Of a stretch of DNA of 64,000 nt, positions 1 through 9,911 are shown in pieces. The notes beneath the pieces were generated by a model. That model was given only the letters and a program-made list of their open reading frames with translations, was not told where the DNA came from and did no database searches. Each line of letters starts with the position of its first letter. Position 1 is the stretch's first letter. Source of the stretch: Euptelea pleiosperma. Lineage: Eukaryota; Streptophyta; Magnoliopsida; Ranunculales; Eupteleaceae. A program made the position numbers and the translations under genes. The stretch spans positions 19,997,103-20,061,102 of the forward strand of contig CM068549.1 of NCBI GenBank assembly GCA_035048495.1. The letters are read 5' to 3'.

Positions 1-1010
1 ATTCCAACTAGCGTGGCTCTAGCACTGGAGAAACTTATGAGAGATTTCCTCTGCCATGAAAAGCATGATAAGCATAAGTTTCACCTGGTGGAGTGGGAGA
101 AAATCTGTAAATCCAATGAAGATGGTAGTTTGGGGCATCGTCATTTCAGAGACATGAACGTGCTGTTGTTGGGTAAATGGTTATGAAGGTTTGGGGAGGA
201 AATGGATCATTTTTTGGAGGTGCATGATTGGTGGTAAATTTATGGTTACTAGGAAAGGTTGGAAGAGCAAAATACTGTTCTGAACTCCTATGCGTGTCGC
301 TTGTGAAAAGGTATTATGAAGGCTCGGGTGAGTTTTGGTATGGGGTCAAGTTCAAGGTGGGAAAGGGGGATAGAGTTCGCATCTGGGAACTTAGATTTTA
401 AGAGAAACGTCAATGGCTGGGAAATCAATGGCTTAGCTTTACTTCTGTCTCAAGTAAGGGCGGTGCCTTTGCAGTCGTTGGAAGAAGATAAAAGGATTTG
501 GCAATGGGAGCCCAAGGGAGCCTTTTTAGTTACATATTTCTATTTCCAACTCTCAAAGAGAAGCCACGGGACATTTCCGGCTTCCCTTTGGGGGATCTAC
601 ACCATCCAGAGTATGTTTTTTTGTTTGGACTTATATACTCAACAAGATTCTGACAATGGACCATCTGAATAGTAAATGGATGATGTTGCCAACCAAGTTT
701 GTGTTATGTAAGGCCTAGATGATCCCATAACACATGATCGGTATAGTCCAATGAAGTGCGCTTGAAGTCCAGAAGGGGAGAGAAAGAATACTCTAGCAAC
801 TTCTTCTATTTGTTATTTTCTGGGCTATTTGGGAAGAGAGCAACACGCATTTTTGAAAGGAAAGACGTAGAGGGTCCTAAGGTGGTATTGAGAGTCAAAG
901 CCCTCTTGTATTTTTTATCATCCTTGATGCCAAAGTTTAGAGGGTGCTTCTTTGATTCCTATGTTTTTAGATGAGACGAGTTGTTACAAGATCCCATTTT
1001 GTAGTGAGAT
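1..1010 (+). pseudogene. L1-type LINE ORF2 remnant (3' end of reverse transcriptase, zf-RVT region)
   Basis: Conceptual translation across several frames gives the C-terminal part of a plant non-LTR retrotransposon polymerase. The start reads like EKLMRDFLCHEKHDKHKFHL, followed by LGKWL, the usual post-RT segment. Near 610-720 a zinc-binding zf-RVT-like stretch reads FFLWT..ILTMDHLNSKW, and 800-960 contains the late GLFGKRATRIFERKD block common at the ends of plant LINE ORF2 proteins. Stops and frameshifts break it throughout, so it is dead. The 5' part lies outside the window. No poly-A tail or target duplication could be fixed at the 3' side. Confidence 0.75.
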
Positions 1011-1249
1011 GTTTCTAGCACTTTTATAAGGTCTTTTGGGGTTCTCTCAGGTTCTAATATATACTTTTAACTTATGAAACAAAGAGCAGGAGATCTCAAA
1101 ACCCTAAAGAAGTACTCTTCTCCAGGATTGTCACCCTCCTGATATTGTGTTCTAGGGCTGTCGGCCCACCCCAAACCCCTTATGGGTCTTTTATAGGATT
1201 GTCGCACCCCCTCCCCCGAGATAGGATTCTAGGCTACACCCACCAAATG

Positions 1250-2290
1250 GAATAGAATACATCTCATCTGAGGCAGGGAGATAAGACATTATCTAGTTAT
1301 TTCTTTGAGTTACATAATATGTGAGAAAAGTTAAACCATTATCTACCGTCCCACTGGGAGAGTACCAAAGCATATGAGCAGTTTAACAAGCATATTGATA
1401 CTCATCATATTTCAGTTCTTAGCTGGACTTAATCTAGAATTTGAAATGATTAGAACCCAGATATTGAACAAAGATCCTATTCCTCCTTTGAATACTATGT
1501 ACTCCTATGTTCCAAGTGAGGAAAGCCGAAAACTAGCTACGGGGCAACAGATTCTTCCTCGTAGTGACAGATCAACTATGGTAGCGACAGACAACAATGG
1601 GGATAGACTCCTAGTGGGAAGAAACCTAGTAAATCTACAATCACAAAATTTTAGTGGTCGAGAGAGGCGTTAGTGTGATCAATGTGGGAAATTTAGGTAT
1701 ATACGTGACTGATGATTCGTTCTCCCAAATGACTATCCCTACCGCACCAACACCATTTTCCAAGTTGACATTGATTGTTTGTGATCTCTCATGTCATAGT
1801 TATAAGGGCCCACTGCCACCACCACCTTTGACCAATCAAGTACCTCTGCCTTTGCCCATCACGTTTTCACATCTCAGCCTACTTCCTGGATCATCGATTC
1901 AAGAGCATTTGATAACATGATTGATATGTCGTCGTCTTTTCAATCTTATAGTCATGGTTCCAGGAGAGACAAAGTTCACCTAGCATGTGGTTCCTTATCA
2001 ATTGTTACTAGATAAGGAACCATCAAAGTCTCTTCCAGTCTTTCTATATCTAATGTTCTACGTGTTTCCCAATCTTACTACTAATCTTGTGTCTGTCAGT
2101 AATATTACAAAAACCTGAAGTGTCATCTTTTTCACTTGTTGTCTTTCAAGCCTTAGCAAAGAGGAGGTTGATTGACAGTAGTCATGAAGCGAATGCCTTG
2201 TATCTTCTCGGCATTCCGACAGTCCAACATCTTCCATAGGCACACGCGTCAAGTAGTAGTAGGGAGGCCAATAAATCCTGAATAATGTGA
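1250..2290 (+). pseudogene. Decayed Copia gag-protease fragment
   Basis: The order of recognisable blocks is that of a Copia polyprotein. Around 1270-1340 is a gag segment (LRQGDKTLSSYFFELH). At 1400-1530 come FLAGLNLEFEMIRTQILNKD and the YVPSEESR block. At 1670-1715 is a damaged CCHC knuckle (CDQCGKFRYIRD), and at 1880-2060 a protease-like WIIDSRAFDNM with the following GTIKVSSSLSISNVL. The catalytic DSGA has become DSRA. At least three frame changes and several stops are present. The match fades after about 2290; no integrase or LTR is visible. Confidence 0.75.
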
Positions 2291-2448
2291 TGGCATATTC
2301 GGCTTAATCATGTTTGTTTTTCTTATTTACAGCATTTGTTTCGAAATATATTTCAATCTCAATCATTGTCTGGTCTTTAGTGTGAAATCTATCAATTAAC
2401 AAAACATTGTTATTCTTTGTTTCCTTCTAGTGAGGGGCCATTCCTCCA

Positions 2449-3276
2449 GTGTAAAGGTGGCAATTTGGCCCATCGGACCAGGATCGGGCTCGGGCTCGAG
2501 CCTAAGTTGGACCGAGCTTCACCCCAAATGTAAAACCCAGGCTCAGCCGGTGACCCGGTCCATAGTCAGGCTGATGGGCTTGGTCCTGGGTCGGGCCATG
2601 GGCTTACAATGGGTTGGGTTTCAGGGTTTAAATCGAGCTTGGGTGCGGGATTGGGTATCCAAATACCAACGTATTTTGGCTAAATTTAGCCTTCAGAAGA
2701 ACATGGGCCTCATGCTCAAATTCTAATACCTCGTCACAAAAATGGGGTTTAAGCCTGGAGGAGGCTTAGGTTTGGGGGTCATTTCGCATTCCTTTTGACC
2801 TTCTAACGTGCTTAAGTATCACTGAAAATTAATGGCCTAACCCAAATCTTAAGCATTGTTTTGGACTATTATAAACCTAGGGGCCCAGATTCTTGGATTC
2901 CATGAAGGGCTTTAGCTGGTTCCAAAAATCCCATGCCTGGCCCATGAGTATCAATTTAATGTTAGTGACATGTGCTATGCATTTTTTTAATGGTGAGAAC
3001 AGTTGTCATGCATTGAAATAGGGAAAAGCAAACAAAAGTTGGTTTTATTTACGAAGACGTCCCCTCAGTCTTCTTTCTAGACCATAATCATACATATTGG
3101 GCTCAAGGTCGGGCTTTAAGGCCCATCTTGTGGCCCGAGCCCAGCCCATTAAACATATTTCAAGCCAAGCTGCAGGCTCAATTTTGGCACCCAAGCCCGG
3201 CCAACTTATCCACGGGCCTTGGCCGATATAAACGGGTTGGACTAAGGCCGGGCCACGAGTCACATTGCCACCCCTG
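2449..3276. mobile_element. hAT-like non-autonomous element with GGTGGCAAT termini
   Basis: The left end reads aaaggtggcaat and the reverse complement of the right end reads caggggtggcaat, giving a short terminal inverted repeat of the type common in plant hAT elements. Both ends are followed by subterminal GGGCTCGGGC/GGCCCGAGCC motifs in inverted orientation. The flanks ttcctcca (2441-2448) and ttccaaca (3277-3284) agree at 6 of 8 positions, compatible with a decayed 8-bp target duplication. There is no transposase ORF, so it would be non-autonomous. The exact left end is uncertain by a few bases. Confidence 0.5.
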
Positions 3277-3550
3277 TTCCAACAGTGGGTACGTCCCACT
3301 ATAATGAAAGTTAATTATTTAATTAAAATGATTATATTTTTGGTGTATCCACTAAAATCCTACTATTATGGCAAGTCGTTACGACTAATGTCTATCAAAG
3401 GTGATATATAATCATATAGGTGTACAATCTTAACCACTACTCGGGTGTACACAATTGTTCTTCTAGAATTATTTATTTACTAGTAAATGCCCCATGCCCA
3501 CGGCACTCTCCGACAAAAGCGTTTGAAAAAATTGGGTGCCTTCGGCACTC

Positions 3551-3705
3551 AAACGGTATAACGGACTGGGGCATTACCATTTTTTCCATTATAACAGCCG
3601 TTATAACGGATTGTAACGCACAGAAGGAAAAATGGAAAAAAAATGAGAAAATAACATAAATAACAAAAAATAACGGTGTTAAAATTCAAATTTTGAAGTT
3701 CACAT
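3551..3705. mobile_element. Partial copy of the 8457-8784 MITE family
   Basis: The stretch from ggactggggca through the ttataacggcygttataa palindromes to ggtgttaaaattcaaattttga is clearly similar to 8473-8600. Neither terminal caaggtttaaa is present, so this is an internal fragment. A short block before it (3495-3545, gcactctccgacaaaag) recurs at about 3898-3945, suggesting a second small repeat here. Confidence 0.6.
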
Positions 3706-4489
3706 TTTAATAAATATATTGAGGTCAAATGAGTGGGAGTGAATAAATAAATGAGGGGGATTTAGTGGCTGAAATCTAACCGTCCACATTAGATTTATGG
3801 ATTTAATCTCAACCAATCTTAATTTATCTTATGAAGCAGGATAAGATAAGAGAATACAATTGAGTTATTTTGTTATGTGTGGGTGGCCTGTGCCCGTGAC
3901 ACTCTCCGGCAAAATGTTTGTCAAAATCGGGTGTGAGTGGCTGACATCCGCCCTCTATTTTGAGGATAAGATCTTGGCCCTTCTTTGTGGAGACAACTTC
4001 CCTATTTTGTTATATAGATTTGTAGCGACTAAGCCTTTGGTTAAAATTTACAAGTTTATCCTCAAATTATCCAAAACTAGCAAATTTGTCTCCAAATATG
4101 TTATGAAGTTAAATTATGCAAGGTTCCTCAATTGGTCTATTCAGGGTGAATTATGTTCATTCTGGTGTTATTTTTAGTGGGTCCCACTACCACAAAATCT
4201 GTTATGTTCTTACATGGTCAAGTTCGTTAGTATTTATTTAAGCAGTATCCCTATCCTATTGTTCAAGATGACCAATTATCCAAAAATTGTTACAAGTGTC
4301 ATTTTGCTTGTGAATGCCCTACGATGGCATGAAATTGAGTTCTGAACTAAGTTCTGATAATTATTCTAAGTGTTAAGCAATCATGATATAATGAATCTAT
4401 TTTTTAAAATGCCAAAATTATCCTCTATCAACAAAATTGAACTAATATCCTTGAACAAAAGTTTAGGGTATTACAGTAGGGGGTGTCTT
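3706..4489. other. AT-rich intergenic stretch, no gene seen
   Basis: No convincing coding or structural RNA signal. It contains the second copy of the gcactctccggcaaaa block near 3898-3945 and otherwise unassigned AT-rich DNA. Confidence 0.4.
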
Positions 4490-4720
4490 TGGAAGAAGTG
4501 ATACACTATTAGAAAGCATGGATGTTTGGCCTATCCCTAGGTGGACCTACGTAGAAAAACTCATCTTGATGGTGATTTATAAGCATTAGATTGGAGTTGT
4601 TTTCATGAGTTGATTTTTAATCATGGAATTTGAGCATTATTTTTGGGTCAAAGATCCAAAGGTTTAATCATGCTGATTTTTGGAATGTCATATGTGTAGT
4701 AATTAAGTGGTCACCAAGGG
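4490..4720. repeat. Dispersed repeat family M, copy A (partial)
   Basis: Contains the family signature: atggatgtttggcctatccc, then aggtggacctac, a middle part with gcattagattggagttgtttt and gagcattattt, and a return towards the inverted end. The same order recurs at about 5612, 6003, 6875, 7785 and 8874. No coding capacity. Confidence 0.6.
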
Positions 4721-4813
4721 GTTTATTGAAAATAAGAATGATGGCATAGAATGCAATTAGATATTTATCAAGAGGCATTTAATTAACTTTAGGTAGAGAG
4801 GGCATTTAATGAA

Positions 4814-5535
4814 GAGTAATTTTAGTCGCATCCCCACAAAATGTGAGGGCACTGGACCTATTGAAAGCACCCCGTTATGGTTTCAACCTTTGTGAGGGCA
4901 CCCTCCCCGTCAAAGCACCCTACTATGATTTCATCTAAGTTATGACACAGGACCGAGATTCAACTACATATGATTTCAGCACATCTGTTGTAAATTATGT
5001 GGGTCATGGTGCCAATCATCGTATACGCCCTGCACTACGCATCCTCATGCAAAACCTAATTCTTCTTGCTGCAATCCTCATTGACCTAACTCAAACCTTA
5101 GCAATAAAAGAAATGATGAAAGCCACTTTTGAGGCATACCTTATGGTTTTGCTTGGAGGAAGCAACCGGTTCTTTTCCACATCAAATTACAAAATGACTG
5201 AGGAGAACTTTGAGAGCCTCAAGCGCATCTTCTATACATTTGAGGTAAAGTGAGAGGCTGGTCTATTGCGAGTGGAGGAGAAGAGGGAAGTAGTGAGAAC
5301 AGGTTCTACTGATTTAGGGTGTCCACTTGTGGGTTGTGAGTTGTGACCGGCTTTGTGATAGAAGTTGGACTGCACACACACACACACACACAGAATCATA
5401 CCGGGTGAGTAAAAAGTTTTCAAAAGAAAATGCTGTAACCTAATAGGGCATTTTCATAATAAAAAAATAGGTAAAAAAAAAAAAACAGGGCTTTTGGGTG
5501 CCCTCACATTTTGTGGGGTACGACTAAAATTATCC
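4814..5535. mobile_element. Mutator-like element carrying a host gene fragment (Pack-MULE)
   Basis: The left end (taattttagtcg, ccccacaaaatgtgagggcac) and the reverse complement of the right end form terminal inverted repeats of about 39 bp with only about four differences. Immediately outside lies a perfect 9-bp direct repeat, tttaatgaa, at 4805-4813 and 5536-5544, the length expected for Mutator-superfamily insertion. The interior encodes no transposase but contains a host-like coding fragment (4942-5330) and a (CA)n tract at 5371-5390. This is the definition of a gene-capturing Pack-MULE. Confidence 0.8.
4942..5330 (+). pseudogene. Captured C-terminal fragment of an UNC-13/PATROL1-like (MUN/DUF810) gene
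   Basis: The translated segment ILLAAILIDLTQ, KEMMKATFEAYLMVLLGG, SNRFFSTSNYKM and EENFESLKRIFYT matches, in order, what I recall as the C-terminal part of plant UNC-13 homologues such as PATROL1, which act in vesicle tethering and plasma-membrane protein traffic. After a stop near 5253 a shifted continuation (GLLRVEEKREVV) still resembles the family. The N-terminal about 50 residues before LRILMQN are not recognisable. It lies wholly inside an inverted-repeat element with a 9-bp target duplication, so it is a transduplicated fragment, not a working gene. Family assignment is from memory of the motif pattern, not a search. Confidence 0.65.
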
Positions 5536-5611
5536 TTTAATGAATTGAGTACGATGGAGGTGAGTGAGAAACTTTTTCATCGTGGCCCTTTTTATCCGGG
5601 CATCAAGCCGC

Positions 5612-5935
5612 GCCTAAAAATGTCATGTGATACGCTCTAAAAGATCATTATTGATGTTTGGCCCATCCTAGGTGGACCTACATACCAAAACTCATCCTAA
5701 TTAGTAATTTCTATTCATTGGATTAGAGTAAATGGTTTATTTTTAACTACAGATTTGAGCATTATTTGGGATACTCAGATCCAAAGGTTAGAAATCACTA
5801 ATTTGGCTAATTTTTGTTATGTACGTCCACTTAGGGATGGGACACACATCCATACGATCATTGGCCTCTAATAGTGTACCACGTGGCTCAAACTGATGTC
5901 CGTCATCCACGTTGATGATGGATGTATGTCATCAA
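5612..5935. repeat. Dispersed repeat family M, copy B
   Basis: Starts with gcatcaagccgcgcctaaaa, shared with copy C, then the gatgtttggcccatcctagg and ggtggacctac signature. It ends with the inverted counterpart (gtccacttagggatgg, catccatacgatca, gtaccacgtggctca) and a small hairpin around 5905-5932 (ccgtcatccacgttgatgatgg). The inverted ends are roughly 60-80 bp and imperfect. It looks like a MITE of DNA-transposon origin. Confidence 0.65.
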
Positions 5936-6002
5936 AGTTCTGCTCTTCAATAATGGTGAAAGCAAAATGTCGAGTACGGTGACGAGGGCATATTTATGGG
6001 CA

Positions 6003-6325
6003 TCAAGTCTCGCCTAAAAATGCCACATGGCACACTCTTAGAGATTTATGATCGTATAGATGTTTGAAGCATCCCTAGATGGACCTACAGACCAAAAACC
6101 ACTCTAATTGGTGTTTTCTAGGCCTTGGATCTCATTACCCCAAAAATAACTTTCGAATCCCACGGTTGAAAATCAACCCATGAAAAAATTCAAATCCAAC
6201 GGTTAGAAACCACCAATCTGACTGTATTTTATTTGGAGGGCCATCTAGGGATGTTTCAAACATCCTTACAGTTACGAATCTCTAAAGTATGCTACATGGC
6301 ACTATAGGTGCATCTTGGATGCCAA
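6003..6325. repeat. Dispersed repeat family M, copy C
   Basis: The most complete inverted structure of the family. The left arm tgccacatggcacactctta.. gatgtttgaagcatccctag and the right arm ..gatgtttcaaacatccttac ..gctacatggca are inverted copies. The pairing extends outward through ggcatcaag/cttggatgcc. No ORF. I could not find an unambiguous target duplication. Confidence 0.65.
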
Positions 6326-6570
6326 GATCAAAAGAACGTTAAGATCAAATTTGCAAAATTTTCCACGCATCACGTGGTGTTTATAGGTAAGTGAACGTCT
6401 TGTGAAGCCCGTGCGAAGGGCGTGCCCCAACGGAAGTTTTGGCTTTAAAGTAGCATAGGCTATAAAGATAGATAGTGCGGGGATGAATTTGGGATCGCTG
6501 TGAGATCTCTCTCAATTCACATATCACAGCAGATATTCACAAATGGTATCAAGCAACATAATAAAAATTA

Positions 6571-7489
6571 TGGCTTTTTTGCTTTACCCCCTTACTTTAT
6601 TGATGCAATTTGCATCTCACCCAATGTTTTCAAAATATTTGTTCTCACCCTTTGACCATGGTCAACGTCGTTGACCATAGACGGTCTTCGGATGGACATC
6701 CCAATATTTTTTAAATGACTATAATGACCTTGGGTGAGACACAAATATTTTAAAAAATATTGGGTGCGATGCAAATTGCATCAATAAAGTAAGGTGGACA
6801 AGCAAATGAACTTTTTTTTTTTTGAGGATTTTTTTTTTTTTTTAGAATTGTGAGCTCAAAACCTTTCTTCATTTACTTTTGGCCCAACTGTAGGTGGACC
6901 TACAGACCAAAAATTAACCTGATTGTTACTTTTTAAGCATTAGATTAGAGTTGTTTTCTTGGGTTGATTTTATCCGTACAATTTGAACATTATTTGGGGT
7001 ACAAAAATCACTAATCAGTCTGATATTTGGTATGCAGCTCCACCTAGCGACGGGCCCAACATCCGTACGGTTAGTGACCTCCAAGAGTGTACCACATGGC
7101 TCATATTGTGGTCCCTCGTCATCATTGATGAGGGACATTAGTGTGCTTAACAACCTTTGAAGGTGAGTTCCTTTTATAGTGCACAATCCTCAAAAAAAAA
7201 AGGTTGAGCTCACAATCCTCAAAAAAAAAAATAAATAAATAAATAATTAAAAAAAAATGATTTTTGCTTGTCCCCCATATTTTATTGATGCAATTTGCAT
7301 CGCACCCAATGTTTTTAAAATATTTGCGTCTCACCCAAGGTCATTATAGTCATTTAAAAAATATTGGGATGTCCATCCGGAAACCATCTATGGTCAACAT
7401 GGTCAAAGGGTGAGACGCAAATATTTTGAAAACATTGGGTAAGATGCAAATTGCATCAATTAAGTAAGAGGGTAAAGCAAAAAAGCCCT
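6571..7489. mobile_element. Foldback element of 919 bp with nested inverted arms
   Basis: The left part (about 6571-6865) and right part (about 7190-7489) are inverted copies. The ends read gcttttttgctttacccc and, reversed, gcttttttgctttaccct. Next come tgatgcaatttgcatc, a block with ggatggacatcccaat and gaccatggtcaac (ttgaccatgttgac on the other arm), and inner gagctcaca next to poly-T/poly-A. An 8-bp direct repeat aaaaatta flanks it (6563-6570 and 7490-7497). Each arm is itself partly palindromic, so the structure is a palindrome within a palindrome, with family M copy D in the loop. Confidence 0.6.
6875..7150. repeat. Dispersed repeat family M, copy D, in the loop of the foldback element
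   Basis: Shows aggtggacctacagacc, gcattagattagagttgttt, aacattatttggggta and the closing gacgggcccaacatccgtac, agtgtaccacatggctca, with the small hairpin ccctcgtcatcattgatgag. The left end is shortened. Confidence 0.6.
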
Positions 7490-7784
7490 AAAAATTAAAA
7501 TAAACGTTCTTGTAAAAAAAAAAAAAATTGAAGAACAAGTTAAGGGATTCGATACAAAGTGCTGTAGGTGCATGGGAGATAGGGTACCAACATTTGATAT
7601 CCATAGATAGATAGATATACATAGATTGATTTCTAAGGGTTGGGATCAAGGGACTCGCCTTTTTGCACTCTTCTTTTCACTCGTGCTCTCGGCCGTGTAT
7701 TTTGAGAATCCAACGGTGGTTGTTGGATTCTCGAAATCCAGGATGGGTCACACATGAACTTTGTTGACGGTCGTCCTGGACCAC

Positions 7785-8375
7785 AGTATGAGCCACGTGG
7801 CACATTCGTGGAGATAGCTGACCATATGAAAGTTTGGCCCAACACTAGAGGTAGAAGTAAAACCTTGATGACAGCAGGCTGCCGCTTCACTGACTACGAG
7901 TGTTCTCGGCAATTATAGCAAAGGCTTTTTGCCACATACCCAAATGAGCAATTTTTAAGATTTCTTTTTTTATTTTTTAGGGAATCTTTAAAAATCTGCA
8001 TTATGTATTTTTTTTTAACCTTGGGTTTTAAATTGTTGCCGGAGTGGTGGTTGGCAGGCCATGAGACTCCGGTAGGTGGTCGCCGGTGATGGGCAGGCAC
8101 CACAGCTGTTCAATTTGGGGTTTGGATTTTGACCCAAACCCTTGTTCAAAAATAGAAGATGGGGTTCAGCCTGATTAGTGATTTCTAGATGTTAGATCTT
8201 TGTACCTCAAATTTCCACAATTGCGATCAACTCATGAAAATAAGTCCAATACAACACCTATAAATAACTAATTAGGCTGATTTTTGGTTTGTAGATCCAC
8301 TTAGGGATTGGCCAAACATCCATATGGTCAGAGTCCTCTAAGAGTGTGCCACATGGCTCATATTGTGTCATGCAA
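7785..8375. repeat. Dispersed repeat family M, copy E, split by unrelated DNA
   Basis: The left end (gagccacgtggcacattcgt, gaccatatgaaagtttggcc) is at 7785-7850. The middle and right end (cagcctgattagtgatttct, gatccacttagggattggcc, agtgtgccacatggctcat) are at 8165-8375. About 300 bp of different sequence separates them, so an insertion or rearrangement split one copy. Confidence 0.5.
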
Positions 8376-8456
8376 CCGGAGCCTGTCATTTTAGGGCGGT
8401 AACTGGAGCCTTAGCCATTTTCTATTACAAAAGCAAAAAAAGCAATTTGTGCTGAG

Positions 8457-8784
8457 CAAGGTTTAAAGGGGACCGGACTGGGGCGTTTCCATTTTTTCTG
8501 TTATAACGGCCGTTATAACGAAAAAAAATGCTCAGGGGTAAAAATGAAAAAAATGGTGTTGAAATTCAAATTTTGAATTTTAAAATTTGAATTTCAAAAA
8601 ACGGAAAATAACAGAAAAACCGAAAATAACCATTTTTTCATTTTTCCAGAAAATAATTGCTGTTATTTTCGTTATAATGGCCATTATTTTTTGGGCGTTT
8701 TAACGGTCCATAACGTAACGGGGGAGGTCCGAATCCGTTATAACGGCCGTTATTTTCCTTATAACGGCCGTTTTTTAAACCTTG
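8457..8784. mobile_element. MITE of 328 bp with CAAGGTTTAAA ends and 8-bp target duplication
   Basis: The ends are perfect 11-bp inverted repeats (caaggtttaaa at 8457-8467, tttaaaccttg at 8774-8784). The flanks gtgctgag (8449-8456) and gtgccgag (8785-8792) are an 8-bp duplication with one change, as expected for hAT superfamily insertion. The interior is packed with ttataacggccgttataa-type palindromes and has no transposase. Confidence 0.8.
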
Positions 8785-8873
8785 GTGCCGAGAACTCTAT
8801 GTTTGTCGGCTTTGCTGACAGCCCGCTGTCATCAAATTTTTACTCGAATGAGTACCTCCCGACAAAAAAAATA

Positions 8874-9110
8874 GCCTAATTAGTGATTTCTAAGCGCTGG
8901 ATTGGACGTTTTCATAGATAAATTTTTAGCCGTTGAACTCGGAACATTATTTGGGGTAAGATCCAAAGGCTTGAAATCCTTAATCAGGCTGATTTTTGGA
9001 ATATAAGAACACCTAGGGATGGGTCAAACATCCATACGGTCAGTGGTCTCTAAAGTCTGCCACGTAGTTCATACTGTGATCCGACGTTCATGACGAACAT
9101 CCGTCAGCAA
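8874..9110. repeat. Dispersed repeat family M, copy F
   Basis: Has cctaattagtgatttctaag, gaacattatttggggta, caggctgatttttgg, cacctagggatgggtcaaac, atccatacggtcagtgg and the terminal hairpin gacgttcatgacgaacatcc. The left inverted end is missing. It lies about 300 bp upstream of the BSD gene start and may contribute promoter sequence. Confidence 0.6.
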
Positions 9111-9403
9111 GGTTATAGTCACATCCATACAATCAGTGCTGCCACGTGGTTCATATGGACGTTCGTGACCGAAACCGGACTCCTTTCCAACAACACCCGT
9201 CCTTTAGGCTATGAATTTCCTCACAGCTCGGTAACTAGAAAAAACACTTCACAACTAACACAAGTAAACCCAAAAAGATCAATAGACAGAAACTTGAACA
9301 AAAAGAGAAAAAGAAATCTGACGAGAGTGTTTATGTTTTCTTCTTCGTCCTCTCTCTCTCTCTCTCTCAATCTCAAACCTCCTACTCCTGAAAAAACCCA
9401 ATA
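9111..9403 (+). promoter_or_regulatory. Putative promoter and 5' UTR of the BSD gene, with CT-rich tract
   Basis: A pyrimidine microsatellite (tctctctctctctctctc, about 9349-9368) lies just ahead of the start codon, a frequent feature of plant 5' UTRs. No clear TATA box was found. The start context is aaacccaataATGT. The transcription start cannot be placed from sequence. Confidence 0.45.
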
Positions 9404-9911
9404 ATGTATTGGCCCACAGTTTCTCTCCCAAATCCCTTTAAATCCCTACAAGAGAATGAAGAAAAACCCTCAGAAGAAGAAGAACAACAACAACAAGAGA
9501 GCCCCTCTCATGGCGGAAGAGGAGGAGTAAAAGAGGACTTATCCGAGCTCGGAAAAACCATCGGTCGCCAGTTATGGGGGGTCGCCTCTTTCCTTGCTCC
9601 TCCGCCTGTCACTGTCGCCTCCAATTCCGTCGATTCCACCGATCCCTCGTCGCAGACTATTCTCGGCATTCGCAACGATTTCGCCGAGATCGGAGGTAGC
9701 TTCAAGTCTGGACTGTCTCTTCTCTCCACCACCAAAGCTGTTAATGAAATTTCTAGATTAGCCACGAATCTGTTGCAGTTACCCAAAGAAGATGGAGATG
9801 AATTGACAGATGGTGTCGTTGGAGTTACAGAGGAGGTTTTGGAATTCGTGCGAGTGATGTCGATTCGACCGGAATGTTGGACGGATTTTCCGTTGTCATT
9901 GGATAATAGTG
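9404..9911 (+). CDS. BSD domain-containing protein, exon 1 of 3
   Basis: The protein begins MYWPTVSLPNPFKSLQ and continues through an E/Q-rich linker (EEEEQQQQES) to a conserved segment, KEDLSELGKTIGRQLWGVAS (about residues 43-62), then FLAPP and a serine-rich stretch. An amphipathic part, GIRNDFAEIGGSFKSGLSLL, precedes the BSD domain. The exon ends in phase 1 at agtg^gtaatc (9911). Reading on would only add intron-derived residues up to a stop at 10015. Spliced with 12917-13104 and 17538-18083 the gene gives 413 residues, typical of plant BSD proteins. BSD domains are known from TFIIH p62 and synapse-associated proteins; the biochemical role of this plant type is poorly defined. It is the only convincing intact host gene in the window. 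Confidence 0.88.

Noticed and set aside
3420..4177. Open frames of 79 and 105 codons
   Set aside because: They lie over MITE-like and AT-rich DNA, have no recognisable domain and no splice or start context.
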